DNA of 64,000 bases from Bacteroidales bacterium (GCA_016281015.1 JAEEHS010000050.1:29969-93968); one strand, 5' to 3'; shown: positions 9,601 through 18,918, counted from the stretch's first letter. Numbers and translations are program-made. Notes: a model not told the origin generated them from the letters alone.

Positions 9601-11805
9601 TATGTGGAGAAAGCGGCCGGGGCCCGGATGAATGCAGCGGCGGCGCCCATGATGATGGAATCCAAAGCCTTTGTCATGACGGATGAGGCCGTGGCAAAAC
9701 AAGCTGATTCGGCCGATAGCGAGGAGGCCGCCGAGGCGGTCCCCGTCCGTGAGAAATTCGAGACGGCGCTCGCCTTCGAGCCCCATCTGCGCTCCGACAA
9801 GAACGGCATTCTGTCGATGCAGTTCCGCACATCGGACAAGCTCTCTACCTATTATGTATCGGTTTATGCTCATGACAGGCAGATGCGGAATGCCTTCCTC
9901 CGGGAGGAAATGGTCGTGTCGGTGCCGGTGAAAGTTTCCCTGGTCCAGCCGCAGTTCCTCTATGAAGGCGACCTGTACAATGCGGCTGTCACGGTGTCCA
10001 GCAATGCTTCGACTCCGCAGAAGGGCCAGCTCTACCTCTATACCTATCCGAAGGCTTCCTGGGAGGGCGTGGAGCCCGTCAAGGTCCAGCGGAAGGCGGT
10101 GACACTCGCCCCTGGCGGCGTCGTGAAAGCTTCCTTCGCTGTCAAGGCCGAGGGCGAGGCCGTCGGTCTGAAAGCGGTCTTCGTGGCGGATGGCTTTTCC
10201 GATGCGGTCTTTGTGCCCATCCCGGTGCTTCCCGCCCGCCAGCGTCTGACGGAGGCCCATTCCGCCGTCTGGCGGGAGGGCATGGACAAGAAGGCCCTGA
10301 TTGCTCGGCTCCGCAAAGAGTTTGTCAATGTCCCTGGATCCGGGGCCAAGCTACGGGAGATCAGCATTATCGATATGGTCCGCGAGGCCATCCCGTCCAA
10401 GGTGGAGCCCCAGGGCAAGGATGTCCTGTCACTCTCCGAAGCCTGGTATGTCCGCCGGATGGCGGAGCGGATCGGACGGCTGGATGAGGAAAAGGAGGAC
10501 CTGTTGCCGAAGATTCTCGCCTGCCGCAACGCGGACGGGGGATTTGCCTGGTTCGAGGGCATGCATTCCTCGGCCATGATCACGGCGGTGATGCTGGAGC
10601 GTTTCGCGAAACTCCGGGACCGCGGCGTGGCTACCCCTGCGATGGCGGAAACGGTTGCCTGGCTGGATCAGCATCAGTTCGGCATCGAGAAACCGCTCTG
10701 GTGCGGCTGGGTCACGGATGCCCAGTATATGTACATCCGTTCGCTCTATGCGTCCGTTCCCTTTGAAGTAAAGGCGGAGACCAAGGAGCAGAAGGAGCGC
10801 CTGGCCGCCTTCAAGAAGTACGCCAAGGACTATCTGGTCCCGTCCAGGGAGCGGGGCCTGCAGGGACAGATTCTGTCGAAGGCGCGTCGGATCAAGACTT
10901 TGCTGGCCCTTTCCGCCTCTTCCGAGGGTATCGACCTGGCCAGGCAGTGGGGCGTGAGCGTGGCGGTCCGGTCGAAGATGGAAAAATCCCTGGAGGCGGA
11001 CATCCTCTCGCTGGTGGAATATGCGGTCGAGCACAAGGACGGCGGCTGGTATTATCCGAATGCCGTGATGCCTTGGCGCGGTCTGCTGGAATCCGAGGCC
11101 TATGCCCATTCCCTGCTCTGTGACCTGCTGTCCTCGCTCAGTGGCGACGCCGCCAAGGCGGAGAACAACGGAGTCCGGCCCTCGGGTATAGCCGACGGCA
11201 TCCGCCTCTGGCTGATGCTCCAGAAAGAGACGCAGAAATGGGATGAGGAACCCTCGTTCGTGGATGCCCTCACCTCCATCCTGGATGGCAGCGAGAAGGT
11301 CCTGTCAACCGAGGTGGTTGCGCTGGAAGCCACTTATTCCCAGGCGTTTGCCAAAATCAAGGCGGCCGGGAACGGCTTCTCCATCGCACGGGAATTCTAC
11401 CGCGACGGGACGCTGCTCAAGCCCGGCGATCCGGTGAAGCTGGGGGACAAGATCACGGTGAAGTATGTTATCTGGAATGCGGAGAACCGCAGCTTCGTCC
11501 GGCTGAGCGCTTACCGTGAGGCGGCGCTGCGTCCCGTCGACCAGCTGTCCGGTCCCATCGGCTGGGGCTTCCGGCCGCTGTACTACGGCCGCTGGTCCTT
11601 CTCACCGCAGGGATACCGCAATGTCAAGGCGGCGGTCAGCGAGTACTTCTTCGATTCCTATCCGGAAGAGAATACGACTCTGTCGGAGGAGTTCTTCGTG
11701 ACGCAGGACGGCAGCTTCACGGCGCCGGTCGTCACGATCGAATCCCTCTATGCTCCGCACTACCGGGCCAACGACGGCTTCCACGGCATCCTGTCGAGCC
11801 GGTAA
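6691..11805 (+). CDS. Alpha-2-macroglobulin family protein (MG2/bait/TED), secreted
   Basis: A 1704-residue exported protein with an N-terminal signal peptide (MRRLFTLATFLMSISLFAHA). The MG2-type segment (SRGLSVYVADYRSGEPL) lies near residue 385, followed by repeated macroglobulin beta-domains, an alpha-2-macroglobulin segment near 1030 and a helical toroid (TED-like) near 1230-1480, including NADGGFAWFEGMHSS. The family traps proteases in the periplasm or at the surface. The CxEQ thioester motif expected at the start of the toroid is absent; the corresponding stretch reads SKVEPQGKDVLSLSEAW. It would therefore act without covalent trapping. There is no lipobox. Tandem after folC, though probably functionally unrelated. 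Confidence 0.9.
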   Translation: MRRLFTLATFLMSISLFAHAGEGHALKSLWKQYDEAHAADRPQKEVEILQQIREEAQKKRLHLDFFDAGEKYVEAVERRNWKERSKAHDTWAAWVKEYDEPIVTYAWMKEENRYGREAYVLERLSDFKGVHRAFHDGTAALMGGALNDFIRDDREYVLWDLLSDKYSYSDLTGEPVYKALSAELGDRYPNAPYLEYFSLVRRRYGAPRPLMEGFVEKYKGRAIAFWGRDVLLGWEFDQLQRNKEATSADYEAFYAKCKASEKERKALRGKEAKIAKGCEKAAGYIETLTGKDLSVSVDGGRVVCRLQNLDKVTVLMFKGKNVLQKWTLDNPKKRFYLTDTVSVGIPAVPDGEYLFRAVNGKLEDIADYEQYTLSVATRQDSRGLSVYVADYRSGEPLSQAHIVLKHSGKEVAATDMKLSPNFNLLPEAFQKAFQKHSYFDLYISQGNRRSKEVSLYRETWKDDNTYRDGTYCHLYRDRGAYNPGDVISYKAVLYQGNLVDRIGVVPGKELEAVLVNSENKEIGREKLTTNEFGSVSGRFTLPRDQRNGQFTLRILADGRSLAADTFPVDEFVLPTFSLSFEKVEKLCLVGEEVTLRGQLSSYSGHPLTEAVLTGEVLRYGTPVWGGEVKPEKDGRFEVHFKAENAGYHRLTVRVQDATGETQEFSTGIYVANSIRVALEVQNEQDGEFICREREREWGSRNVLVTDSRAQVLMTVYNSDSQKVPLQVSWSLVDRSGAMVSEGKVDSGTRVDVDLPSPGLYTLKAWAQVDGTTIENKQSLSLLRLSLEDAALPGTFSRVQFALEKEVPAGGEIQMGVGASDGPLWAVATLYGKGRVPLAEKIVSLDGSAHSFERISFTYEDSYPDAVRLELFYFRDGDAVCFEREFSRIRTRLNLPLSVHSFQDAAFPGTKYSFSWKTEAEVEAVVAIYDKSIDAICPNPWPIVTLRDFSVPYVGVSSVTGHVGPVYRERFYVEKAAGARMNAAAAPMMMESKAFVMTDEAVAKQADSADSEEAAEAVPVREKFETALAFEPHLRSDKNGILSMQFRTSDKLSTYYVSVYAHDRQMRNAFLREEMVVSVPVKVSLVQPQFLYEGDLYNAAVTVSSNASTPQKGQLYLYTYPKASWEGVEPVKVQRKAVTLAPGGVVKASFAVKAEGEAVGLKAVFVADGFSDAVFVPIPVLPARQRLTEAHSAVWREGMDKKALIARLRKEFVNVPGSGAKLREISIIDMVREAIPSKVEPQGKDVLSLSEAWYVRRMAERIGRLDEEKEDLLPKILACRNADGGFAWFEGMHSSAMITAVMLERFAKLRDRGVATPAMAETVAWLDQHQFGIEKPLWCGWVTDAQYMYIRSLYASVPFEVKAETKEQKERLAAFKKYAKDYLVPSRERGLQGQILSKARRIKTLLALSASSEGIDLARQWGVSVAVRSKMEKSLEADILSLVEYAVEHKDGGWYYPNAVMPWRGLLESEAYAHSLLCDLLSSLSGDAAKAENNGVRPSGIADGIRLWLMLQKETQKWDEEPSFVDALTSILDGSEKVLSTEVVALEATYSQAFAKIKAAGNGFSIAREFYRDGTLLKPGDPVKLGDKITVKYVIWNAENRSFVRLSAYREAALRPVDQLSGPIGWGFRPLYYGRWSFSPQGYRNVKAAVSEYFFDSYPEENTTLSEEFFVTQDGSFTAPVVTIESLYAPHYRANDGFHGILSSR

Positions 11806-11814
11806 TCGCCCCGT

Positions 11815-12225
11815 CTATCGGGCGATGTAAGGGGTGGTGTGGTAGTAATAGTAGTCGAAGGGCTGGTTCGGTTTGGAGAAGCCTTTCACCTTGGCCGGGT
11901 AGCCGGTGATGATGACGCTCTTCATCACATTGCCCTTGTAGTTGTAGCGGTAGTTCGCATTGACCAGCACGTCGGCCTGACCGTTTTCTTCGAGGGCCTG
12001 GGCGATGGCGTTGCGGATGATGATGGAGTCGTCCTTCAGGCGGAGTTCGGCCTTGGAAGGATAGTAGGTAAAACTCAGCCGGACATCGCTGATATCCAGG
12101 TCGGCGACGACGGGGGCGACGATCGAGGTCTCGATTTCCGAGAGGCGGACCGTGTTTTTCTGCTGCTGGATGGCACAGGAAGCCAGAAGGGCGACCGCGG
12201 CGATGAGGGGAAGGATGTGTTTCAT
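11815..12225 (-). CDS. Small lipoprotein of unknown function
   Basis: A 136-residue protein with a lipoprotein signal (LIAAVALLASC, lipid-modified Cys17). The mature part is a compact alpha/beta sequence with a conserved-looking end rich in Tyr (FDYYYYHTTPYIAR). It resembles Bacteroidetes periplasmic lipoproteins of unknown role with TRL-like or NigD-like sizes, but no family can be assigned. It is encoded just downstream of the metallo-beta-lactamase-fold gene on the same strand (20-nt gap) and converges with the macroglobulin gene, leaving 9 nt between stops. Confidence 0.8.
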   Translation of the reverse strand: MKHILPLIAAVALLASCAIQQQKNTVRLSEIETSIVAPVVADLDISDVRLSFTYYPSKAELRLKDDSIIIRNAIAQALEENGQADVLVNANYRYNYKGNVMKSVIITGYPAKVKGFSKPNQPFDYYYYHTTPYIAR

Positions 12226-12244
12226 AAATAAATAGTTTAAGGAG

Positions 12245-12946
12245 TTAAGTTCGGTGAAGGGAAAGACCGTCCTGCTCCCACCACGTGCCCTCGGGTTCGT
12301 TGAAGGGGAGGAGGAAGGGATTGGTGGCGGCTTCGGCGGCAATGCTTGTCCGGGCGCCATGGCCGGGAAGGACGTCGGTGTCTCCGGGGAGGAGCATGAT
12401 CCTTTCCAGGAGGCTTCGCATGAGGGCGTCATAGTCGCTGCCGGGAAGGTCGGTCCGGCCGATGGCCCCGGCAAAGAGAGAGTCGCCGCTGAGGAGGATT
12501 CCCGCCTCGCTCGCGTAGTAGCAGACACCGCCGGGGGAATGCCCGGGGCAGGCGACAACCTTCCAGTCCACCCCGCCGAGATGGAGTTTGTCTCCGTCCT
12601 TAAGCGGAAGGAAATCAAATTGTTCCACTTGTTTTTTGAAGGAGAGTTGCTGGAAAAAGTCAGCGCCCATATGGGCCGTTTCCGTGTCCAGGGGGGACAT
12701 GTAGACCGGGCAGCCGTAGCGGCGCAGCAGCAGGGCGACACCCCAGGTATGGTCGAAATGTCCGTGGGTCAGCAGGATGCCGTCCGGGGTGAGGGCGTTC
12801 TCGTCCAAAAACCCCAGCATTTCCTGCTCCTCAAAGTCCCGGTACATCCCGGGATCGACGATGACGCAGCGTTTTCCGCCATCCTCCCAGAGGACATAGC
12901 AGTTCGTCCCCAGTATATTGAATGTAAACGATTTAATCTGGATCAT
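12245..12946 (-). CDS. Metallo-beta-lactamase-fold hydrolase (glyoxalase II-like)
   Basis: A 233-residue cytosolic hydrolase with the binuclear metal site THGHFDH (His61, His63, Asp65, His66), followed by CPGHSPGGVCYY, LSGDSLFAGAIGRTD and LPGHGARTS, the ligand order of the glyoxalase II/YcbL group. Likely thioesters such as S-lactoylglutathione analogues or related small substrates; the exact substrate is not deducible. The start MIQIKSFTFNILGTN is standard for the Bacteroidetes members. Confidence 0.9.
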   Translation of the reverse strand: MIQIKSFTFNILGTNCYVLWEDGGKRCVIVDPGMYRDFEEQEMLGFLDENALTPDGILLTHGHFDHTWGVALLLRRYGCPVYMSPLDTETAHMGADFFQQLSFKKQVEQFDFLPLKDGDKLHLGGVDWKVVACPGHSPGGVCYYASEAGILLSGDSLFAGAIGRTDLPGSDYDALMRSLLERIMLLPGDTDVLPGHGARTSIAAEAATNPFLLPFNEPEGTWWEQDGLSLHRT

Positions 12947-12991
12947 GGATGCGAAGATACGAAAAAGTTGGAAGATGAAACGCTTTTTTCT

Positions 12992-12999
12992 TATATTTG
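12992..12999 (+). promoter_or_regulatory. -7 promoter element of the first deoxynucleoside kinase
   Basis: TATATTTG, a consensus Bacteroidetes -7 box, 21 nt before the ATG at 13021. Confidence 0.55.
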
Positions 13000-13020
13000 T
13001 ATGTTCAACACACGAAGTTT

Positions 13021-13632
13021 ATGCATATTGGAATTGCAGGCAACATCGGCAGCGGGAAAACCACGCTGACTACGCTTCTGGCCCGTCATTATGGATGGAC
13101 CCCGAAATTCGAATCGGTGACCTACAATCCCTATCTGGCTGATTATTACGCGGATATCAAGCGCTGGTCTTTTGCCCTGGAGATGTATTTCCTGTCGCAG
13201 CGTCTGCGGGATGTGATCGAGATCGGCAAGTCCAACGATGTGATTATCCAGGACCGCACCCTTTTCGAAGGGGTCCATATCTTCGTGGCGAACAACTATG
13301 CGCAGGGCAATCTTTCCGAGCGGGACTACAACACCTTCATGGATTCCTACAACGTGATGATGTCCGTGGTGAAGCAGCCCGACCTGCTGATCTACCTGAA
13401 AAGTTCCATCGAGCACCTCGTGTCCCAGATCCAGAAACGGGGCCGTGACTACGAGCAGACCATCTCCATCGACTACCTTTCCGGACTGAACGAGCGCTAT
13501 GAGCAGTGGATCGCCCACTACAGCGGCCGGCTCATCGTCATCGATGCGGACCACCTGGATTTTCTGAACAATCCGGAAGATTTTGCGTCCATTACCGACC
13601 GGATTGATGCCGAACTCTATGGTTTATTCTAA
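13021..13632 (+). CDS. Deoxynucleoside kinase, copy 1
   Basis: Cytosolic salvage kinase of the dCK/dGK/dAK family that phosphorylates deoxynucleosides with ATP. The 203 residues carry the P-loop GNIGSGKTT at residues 7-15, the IIQDRTLFEG motif corresponding to the DRS/ERS segment, and the lid KRGRDYEQ. The start is the ATG directly before HIGIAGNIGSGKT; an earlier in-frame ATG (12997) lies inside the promoter box. It is followed by a paralogue with its own promoter. Such pairs often divide purine deoxynucleoside specificity, but which copy does what cannot be told. Confidence 0.92.
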   Translation: MHIGIAGNIGSGKTTLTTLLARHYGWTPKFESVTYNPYLADYYADIKRWSFALEMYFLSQRLRDVIEIGKSNDVIIQDRTLFEGVHIFVANNYAQGNLSERDYNTFMDSYNVMMSVVKQPDLLIYLKSSIEHLVSQIQKRGRDYEQTISIDYLSGLNERYEQWIAHYSGRLIVIDADHLDFLNNPEDFASITDRIDAELYGLF

Positions 13633-13641
13633 ATAAATGAT

Positions 13642-13649
13642 TAATTTTG
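13642..13649 (+). promoter_or_regulatory. -7 promoter element of the second deoxynucleoside kinase
   Basis: TAATTTTG, a consensus match 20 nt before the ATG at 13670, so copy 2 can be transcribed independently of copy 1. Confidence 0.5.
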
Positions 13650-13669
13650 CAGGCTAATACGTTGTAATT

Positions 13670-14290
13670 ATGCATATCGCGATCGCTGGAAATATCGGCA
13701 GTGGCAAGACCACCCTGACCAAGATGCTCGCCGCCCATTACGGATGGACGCCGAAATTCGAATCCGTGGATTTCAATCCCTACCTCGCGGATTTCTACGA
13801 GGATATGGAACGCTGGTCCTTCAATCTGCAGATCTATTTCCTGAACAAGCGTTTCCAGGATGTAGTGGAAATTTCCAAGCACAAGGATGTGATTATCCAG
13901 GACCGGACCATCTATGAAGACGCCCGCATCTTCGCCCCGAACCTCCACGGGATGGGCTTGATGTCCACGCGCGATTTCGAGAACTACAGCGACTTGTTCG
14001 ACCTGATGATGTCGCTGGTGAATCCGCCGGATCTGATGATTTACCTGCGCTCCAGCATTCCCAACCTCATCGCCCAGATCCAGAAGCGGGGCCGCGAGTA
14101 TGAACGTTCCATCCGGATCGACTACATCACCGGCCTGAACCAGCGCTATGAGGACTGGATCAAGGACTACAAGGGACGGCTGCTGATTGTGGATGTGGAC
14201 CATATCAAGTTCGAGAACCATCCGGAAGATTTCCAGCACATCACCGACCGCATCGACGCAGAACTCTACGGCCTGTTCCCGGCCGAATAA
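13670..14290 (+). CDS. Deoxynucleoside kinase, copy 2
   Basis: A 206-residue paralogue of the preceding gene, with the same layout: GNIGSGKTT P-loop at residues 7-15, VIIQDRTIYEDARIF, and lid KRGREYERS. The two proteins are visibly alike along their whole length (both read HYGWTPKFES and the ITDRIDAELYGLF end), so they arose by tandem duplication. Differences lie mainly in the middle helices that shape the base pocket (for example APNLHGMGLMSTRD against VANNYAQGNLSERD), suggesting different base preference. Confidence 0.92.
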   Translation: MHIAIAGNIGSGKTTLTKMLAAHYGWTPKFESVDFNPYLADFYEDMERWSFNLQIYFLNKRFQDVVEISKHKDVIIQDRTIYEDARIFAPNLHGMGLMSTRDFENYSDLFDLMMSLVNPPDLMIYLRSSIPNLIAQIQKRGREYERSIRIDYITGLNQRYEDWIKDYKGRLLIVDVDHIKFENHPEDFQHITDRIDAELYGLFPAE

Positions 14291-14319
14291 ATCGGAAACA
14301 ACTTAGTAATTATCTCAAT

Positions 14320-16245
14320 ATGTCTGAAAAAAGAACTACGATTATCGACTTCGTAGAGAAGTACACCCGGCAGTTTGCCGACCATCCGTACCTCCGCGAA
14401 AAAGTGAATGGTGAATGGAAAGTCATCACCCAGGAGCAGACCCGTGAAACGGCTTACCGGATCGCCGCCGGCCTGATGGCCCTCGGCTGTGAGAAAGGGG
14501 ACAAGATCGCCCTGCTGAGCGAGAGCCGCGCCATGTGGGTGCTGGCCGAACTCGGTGCCATGTATGCCGGCATGACGGATGTTCCCCTTTCCGTGAACCT
14601 CGGCGAAGGACAGGACCTGATTTTCCGCATCAACCACTCCGAGTCCAAGTGGATTCTCGTCTCCGGGAACCACCTTCCGAAAATCCGCGCCATCCTCGGC
14701 GAATGCCCGCAGGTGGAGAAAGTGATTGTCTTCGACGATACGGCTTTCGACTATCAGGAACTGGAAGAGAAGGAAATCCGCATTTCCGAGATCATGAAGA
14801 TGGGTGACGACTTCCTGGCCGGGCATCGTGACGCCTTTGTGGCCCGCTACCAGAGCATCGGCCCGGACGACTATGCCAATATCTCCTATACTTCCGGTAC
14901 GACCGCCGATCCGAAGGGGATCCTGCTAACTCACCGCAACTACACCGCGAACGTGGCCCAGGGCCATTCCTCCATTTCGATCGACGAGTATTCGGTGATG
15001 CTGATCATCCTTCCGCTGGACCACTGTTTCGCCCATGTCGCAGGTATGTACACCATGATGTATTATGGCGGTTCCATCGCTTTCGTCCCCATCGGAAAGA
15101 ATGCCCTGGCAACCTTGCGCAATGTCCCGACGGCCATCAGCGAGGTCCGTCCCCACGTGATGCTGTCCGTTCCCGCCCTGGCCCGTAATTTCAAGAAGAA
15201 CATCGAGGCGGGCATCAAGAAGAAAGGCCCGAAGGTGGAGAAACTCTTCAACTTCGCCCTGGACAATGCCATCAAGTACAACAAGGAGTATTACAACCGC
15301 GGTACCGGCGGCACGTTCTGGCGGAAACCGCTCGTGAAGCTTTTCGACAAACTGATTTTCAAGAATGTGCGTGAGAGTTTCGGCGGCCGGATGAAGTTCT
15401 TCATCGGCGGCGGCGCCCTGCTGGACATCGAACTCCAGCGCTTCTTCTGCGCCGTCGGCATGCCGATGTTCCAGGGATACGGCCTGACCGAGGCGACCCC
15501 GATCATCTGCGCCAATTCGCCGGAAGCCGGCATTTTCGGCTCTTCCGGCCGGATTGTCCGTCCGATGGACTGCATCATCTGCGACTCCGAGGGCAAGGAA
15601 GTTCCCATCGGGCAGCGGGGCGAAATCGTCGTCCGCGGCGAGAATGTCATGGCCGGTTACTGGAAGAACCCGAAGGCCACGGCCGAGACCGTTGTGGACG
15701 GCTGGCTCCACACCGGTGACATGGGCTACATCTGCCCCTTCGACACCCGTTTCCTCTATGTCGTGGGTCGTTTCAAGAGCCTGCTGATCTCTTCCGACGG
15801 TGAAAAGTATTCTCCGGAAGGATTTGAGGACTCTCTCACGGACGGCTCCAAGTATGTGAGCGCCTGCGTCCTCCACAACAACCAGAATCCTTATTGCGTG
15901 GCCCTGATCCTCCCGGACAAGACCAATCTGGCAGAGGCCGTTGCAAAGAAGGGGCTGGATCCCAAGAGCGAGGCCGGCCGGAAGGCCATGCTGGATATCC
16001 TCCAGGGCGAGGTCGACTCTTACAAGAAGGGCGGCCGTCACGAAGGCATGTTCCCGGAGCGCTGGCTCCCGAGCGCCATCGGTATCTGCGACGAGGAATT
16101 CACCGTGGCCAACAAGATGATGAACTCCACCTCCAAGATTGTCCGCCGCAAGGTGGAAGAGCACTATGCCTCCCTGCTGGAGTACCTGTACACCGCCGAA
16201 GGCAAGCTCCTTCACAACGAGCGCAACCTCGAAGCGCTGAAATAG
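14320..16245 (+). CDS. AMP-forming long-chain acyl-CoA synthetase
   Basis: Activates fatty acids to acyl-CoA through an acyl-adenylate. The 641 residues contain the adenylate-forming signature YTSGTTADPKGILLTHRNY near residue 190, the linker FQGYGLTEATPII near residue 385, and GWLHTGDMGYI near residue 465. A central insert (KKKGPKVEKLFNFALDNAIK) is typical of the Bacteroidetes FadD/FAA1-like branch. The start follows the kinase stop by 30 nt with no clear promoter box, so it may be co-transcribed. A strong terminator follows. Confidence 0.93.
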   Translation: MSEKRTTIIDFVEKYTRQFADHPYLREKVNGEWKVITQEQTRETAYRIAAGLMALGCEKGDKIALLSESRAMWVLAELGAMYAGMTDVPLSVNLGEGQDLIFRINHSESKWILVSGNHLPKIRAILGECPQVEKVIVFDDTAFDYQELEEKEIRISEIMKMGDDFLAGHRDAFVARYQSIGPDDYANISYTSGTTADPKGILLTHRNYTANVAQGHSSISIDEYSVMLIILPLDHCFAHVAGMYTMMYYGGSIAFVPIGKNALATLRNVPTAISEVRPHVMLSVPALARNFKKNIEAGIKKKGPKVEKLFNFALDNAIKYNKEYYNRGTGGTFWRKPLVKLFDKLIFKNVRESFGGRMKFFIGGGALLDIELQRFFCAVGMPMFQGYGLTEATPIICANSPEAGIFGSSGRIVRPMDCIICDSEGKEVPIGQRGEIVVRGENVMAGYWKNPKATAETVVDGWLHTGDMGYICPFDTRFLYVVGRFKSLLISSDGEKYSPEGFEDSLTDGSKYVSACVLHNNQNPYCVALILPDKTNLAEAVAKKGLDPKSEAGRKAMLDILQGEVDSYKKGGRHEGMFPERWLPSAIGICDEEFTVANKMMNSTSKIVRRKVEEHYASLLEYLYTAEGKLLHNERNLEALK

Positions 16246-16272
16246 TTCCTCAGTTTCAGGCACTTATCCGAT

Positions 16273-16304
16273 GTCCCTTCCCTGTTTTCGGGGAAGGGAC
16301 TTTT
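16273..16304 (+). terminator. Rho-independent terminator after the acyl-CoA synthetase
   Basis: A 10-bp perfect stem (GTCCCTTCCC at 16273-16282 with GGGAAGGGAC at 16291-16300), an 8-nt loop, then TTTT. Confidence 0.85.
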
Positions 16305-16353
16305 CGTAAAGTGCTGATACAAAGCGGGGCTTGCGGATTTCACGGAAATGGTT

Positions 16354-16361
16354 TATCTTTG
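16354..16361 (+). promoter_or_regulatory. -7 promoter element of dnaX
   Basis: TATCTTTG, a consensus match, followed by only 6 nt before the dnaX ATG at 16368, which predicts a leaderless or nearly leaderless mRNA. Confidence 0.6.
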
Positions 16362-16367
16362 TAGATT

Positions 16368-18119
16368 ATGAGTCAGTACATCGTATCGGCGAGGAAGTAT
16401 CGGCCGGACTCCTTCGGAACCCTGATCGGCCAGGACAATATTGCGCGGACCCTGTCCAATTCCATCCAGAGAGGACAGCTCGCCCATGCCTACCTTTTCT
16501 GCGGCCCCCGCGGTGTCGGCAAGACCACGACCGCGCGGATTTTCGCGAAAATGATCAACTGTGCCCATCCCGGGCCGGACATGGAACCATGCGGGGAGTG
16601 TGAGTCCTGCGTTTCTTTCCAGGAGGGCCGCTCTTATTGCATCCATGAACTCGATGCCGCGTCGAACAATTCCGTCGACGATATCAAGGCGCTGATGGAG
16701 CAGGTCCAGGTTCCCCCGCAGGTCGGCCGTTACAGCGTGTATATCATCGATGAGGTCCATATGCTCTCGCTCTCGGCGTTCAACGCCTTCCTCAAGACGC
16801 TGGAGGAACCGCCCGCACACGCCATCTTCATCCTGGCGACCACCGAGAAGCACAAAATTCTGCCGACGATCCTGAGCCGCTGCCAGACCTACGACTTCAA
16901 CCGGATCAGCATTCCGGATATCGTGCGGAACCTGAGGGACATCGCCGCCAAGGAAGGGGTTCAGATCGATGACGAGTCCCTCCATGTCATCGCCTCGAAG
17001 GCGGACGGGGCCATGCGCGATGCGCTGACCATTTTCGACCAGACCGTGGCTTTCTGCGGCAGCGAGGTCCATTACGAAGAGGTCATCCGGAATCTCAATG
17101 TCCTGGACTACGAATACAGTTTCTCGCTGGTGGACGATTTCCTGTCGGGTGATTACGGGAAGGCTTTCCTGATTCTTGACGAAGTTCTTCGCAAAGGCTT
17201 CAACGCCCTGCACTTCGTGGCCTCCCTGTCCGCACACCTGAGGGACCTCGTCGTGGCGAAGACGGCGGGGCTGGAGTCGCTGCTGGAACTGCCCGATTCG
17301 CTGAAAAAGCGCTATGGCGAACAGGCGGGACGCTGTACGCCCCGTTTCCTGTTCGACGCCCTCGCCGTCACGACCGCCTGTGAATCGGCCTACAAGGCGG
17401 CGGTCAATCCCCGTCTCCATGTCGAATACGCCCTGATGCGGCTGAGCGCTCTCGGCGGCAATGCCTTCGCCCCCGCTGCCGGTCCTACACCGGCAGCTGC
17501 CCCCGCCGCGGCTCCTTCCGCTACGCCGCCCGCCCCGGCAGTGCCCGCTGCCGCCCCTGCGCCTGCTCCGGTAGCCGCTCCCGCTGCTGCACCGGCAACT
17601 CCCGCCCCTTCTACTCCCGCTCCGGTGGCCCCGGCGCCCCGGCGCCGCGCCCCCAAGACCGGCTCCGCCTTGTCGATGAACGCCATCATCGACGAACCGG
17701 AACAGCCGCAGGAGGAAACTCCCGCTTCGGCGCTCCCCTCCGCCCTTCCTACGGACGAAGCTGTCCGGGGAGCCTGGAAGGCGCTTCCTGCCGCCTATGC
17801 CTCCCGTCCCCGCCTTGCTTCCACCCTCCAGAACGCGAAGGTGGATGTCCGGGAGGAGAACGGAACGAAGATCGTGGACTTCTTCGTTCTCAACGAAGCC
17901 CAGAAACAGTGGATTGAAGAAAAGATGCTCCGCGATCTGGAAACGGCCCTTCGCAGTGGCCTGGGCTGCCCCCGCATCAACATCCTGGTGACCGTCGTCC
18001 CGGATACGGAGGCCCGTGAGAAGGTTCCCTACATGCCCGAAGAGAAGGCGAAAGACCTGATGGAAAAGAATCCCGAAGTCCGTGCATTTGTCGCTGACCT
18101 CGGCCTGGATACGAAATAA
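16368..18119 (+). CDS. dnaX: DNA polymerase III subunit gamma/tau
   Basis: Clamp-loader ATPase of the replisome. The 583 residues begin with the Walker A motif [14 protein letters not shown] near residue 45, a zinc-binding cysteine cluster (CGECESC and an upstream Cys), and [25 protein letters not shown] (Walker B and sensor). Residues about 370-430 are an Ala/Pro-rich low-complexity linker, followed by a tau-like C-terminal domain. No slippery A-rich frameshift site is apparent, so a short gamma form by ribosomal frameshifting is not predicted. lptB follows 1 nt later. Confidence 0.96.
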   Translation: MSQYIVSARKYRPDSFGTLIGQDNIARTLSNSIQRGQLAHAYLFCGPRGVGKTTTARIFAKMINCAHPGPDMEPCGECESCVSFQEGRSYCIHELDAASNNSVDDIKALMEQVQVPPQVGRYSVYIIDEVHMLSLSAFNAFLKTLEEPPAHAIFILATTEKHKILPTILSRCQTYDFNRISIPDIVRNLRDIAAKEGVQIDDESLHVIASKADGAMRDALTIFDQTVAFCGSEVHYEEVIRNLNVLDYEYSFSLVDDFLSGDYGKAFLILDEVLRKGFNALHFVASLSAHLRDLVVAKTAGLESLLELPDSLKKRYGEQAGRCTPRFLFDALAVTTACESAYKAAVNPRLHVEYALMRLSALGGNAFAPAAGPTPAAAPAAAPSATPPAPAVPAAAPAPAPVAAPAAAPATPAPSTPAPVAPAPRRRAPKTGSALSMNAIIDEPEQPQEETPASALPSALPTDEAVRGAWKALPAAYASRPRLASTLQNAKVDVREENGTKIVDFFVLNEAQKQWIEEKMLRDLETALRSGLGCPRINILVTVVPDTEAREKVPYMPEEKAKDLMEKNPEVRAFVADLGLDTK

Positions 18120-18120
18120 G

Positions 18121-18918
18121 ATGAAACTCAGAGCAGAAAAACTCGTGAAGAAATATGGCGTCCGAACGGTGGTGAAGGGCGTCTCGATGGAAGTGGAACA
18201 AGGAGAGATTGTCGGCTTCCTCGGCCCGAACGGAGCCGGCAAGACGACCAGCTTCTACATGATTACCGGCCAGATCGTCCCGAATGGCGGGCATATTTTC
18301 CTGGACGATACGGAGATCACCAAACTGCCCATGTACAAACGGGCCCAGCTGGGGATCGGCTATCTTCCCCAGGAGGCATCGGTCTTCCGGAAAATGTCGG
18401 TGGAGGACAACATCCTCTCCGTGATGGAAGTGTCCCTGTCGACCCGCGAGATGACCCGTGCCCAGCGCCAGGAGCGGCTGGAAAGCCTGATTGCGGAGTT
18501 CAATCTCTCCAAGGTCCGTAAATCCCTCGGCATCCAGCTCTCCGGCGGTGAACGCCGGCGCTGTGAGATTGCCCGCGCGCTGGCCGTGGACCCGAAATTC
18601 ATTCTCCTGGACGAACCGTTCGCCGGGGTGGACCCGATTGCCGTGGAGGATATCCAGTACATCATCGCCAAACTGAAATACCGCAACATCGGCGTTATCA
18701 TTACGGACCACAATGTGGGTGAAACCCTTGCCATTACGGACCGGGCTTATTTGTTGTACGAAGGGTCCATCCTCCAGCAGGGAACGCCCGAGCAGCTGGC
18801 TTCCGATGATGATGTGCGGACCAAGTATCTCGGCCAGGGCTTCGTCCTGAAACGTTCCAAGTCCGTCGAACGGGCCCGCGCCGAGGCACAGAAAGAAAAC
18901 GTGCCGTCAGCCGGCTGA
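18121..18918 (+). CDS. lptB: LPS export ABC transporter ATPase
   Basis: Cytoplasmic ATPase that drives lipopolysaccharide extraction by LptFG. The 265 residues have Walker [15 protein letters not shown], the Q-loop [15 protein letters not shown], signature [15 protein letters not shown] and Walker [20 protein letters not shown], the last being characteristic of LptB. The ATG at 18121 directly follows the dnaX stop and is preferred over an upstream in-frame start inside dnaX. The C-terminal tail (about 20 charged residues after GQGFVLKR) is longer than in proteobacterial LptB. Confidence 0.94.
   Translation: MKLRAEKLVKKYGVRTVVKGVSMEVEQGEIVGFLGPNGAGKTTSFYMITGQIVPNGGHIFLDDTEITKLPMYKRAQLGIGYLPQEASVFRKMSVEDNILSVMEVSLSTREMTRAQRQERLESLIAEFNLSKVRKSLGIQLSGGERRRCEIARALAVDPKFILLDEPFAGVDPIAVEDIQYIIAKLKYRNIGVIITDHNVGETLAITDRAYLLYEGSILQQGTPEQLASDDDVRTKYLGQGFVLKRSKSVERARAEAQKENVPSAG

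Noticed and set aside
17470..17650. Tandem repeat in dnaX
   Set aside because: It is an Ala/Pro low-complexity linker with GC-rich codons, not a repeat unit array.
16368..18119. Programmed frameshift in dnaX to make a short gamma subunit
   Set aside because: No A-AAA-AAG-type slippery run with a following hairpin was found.
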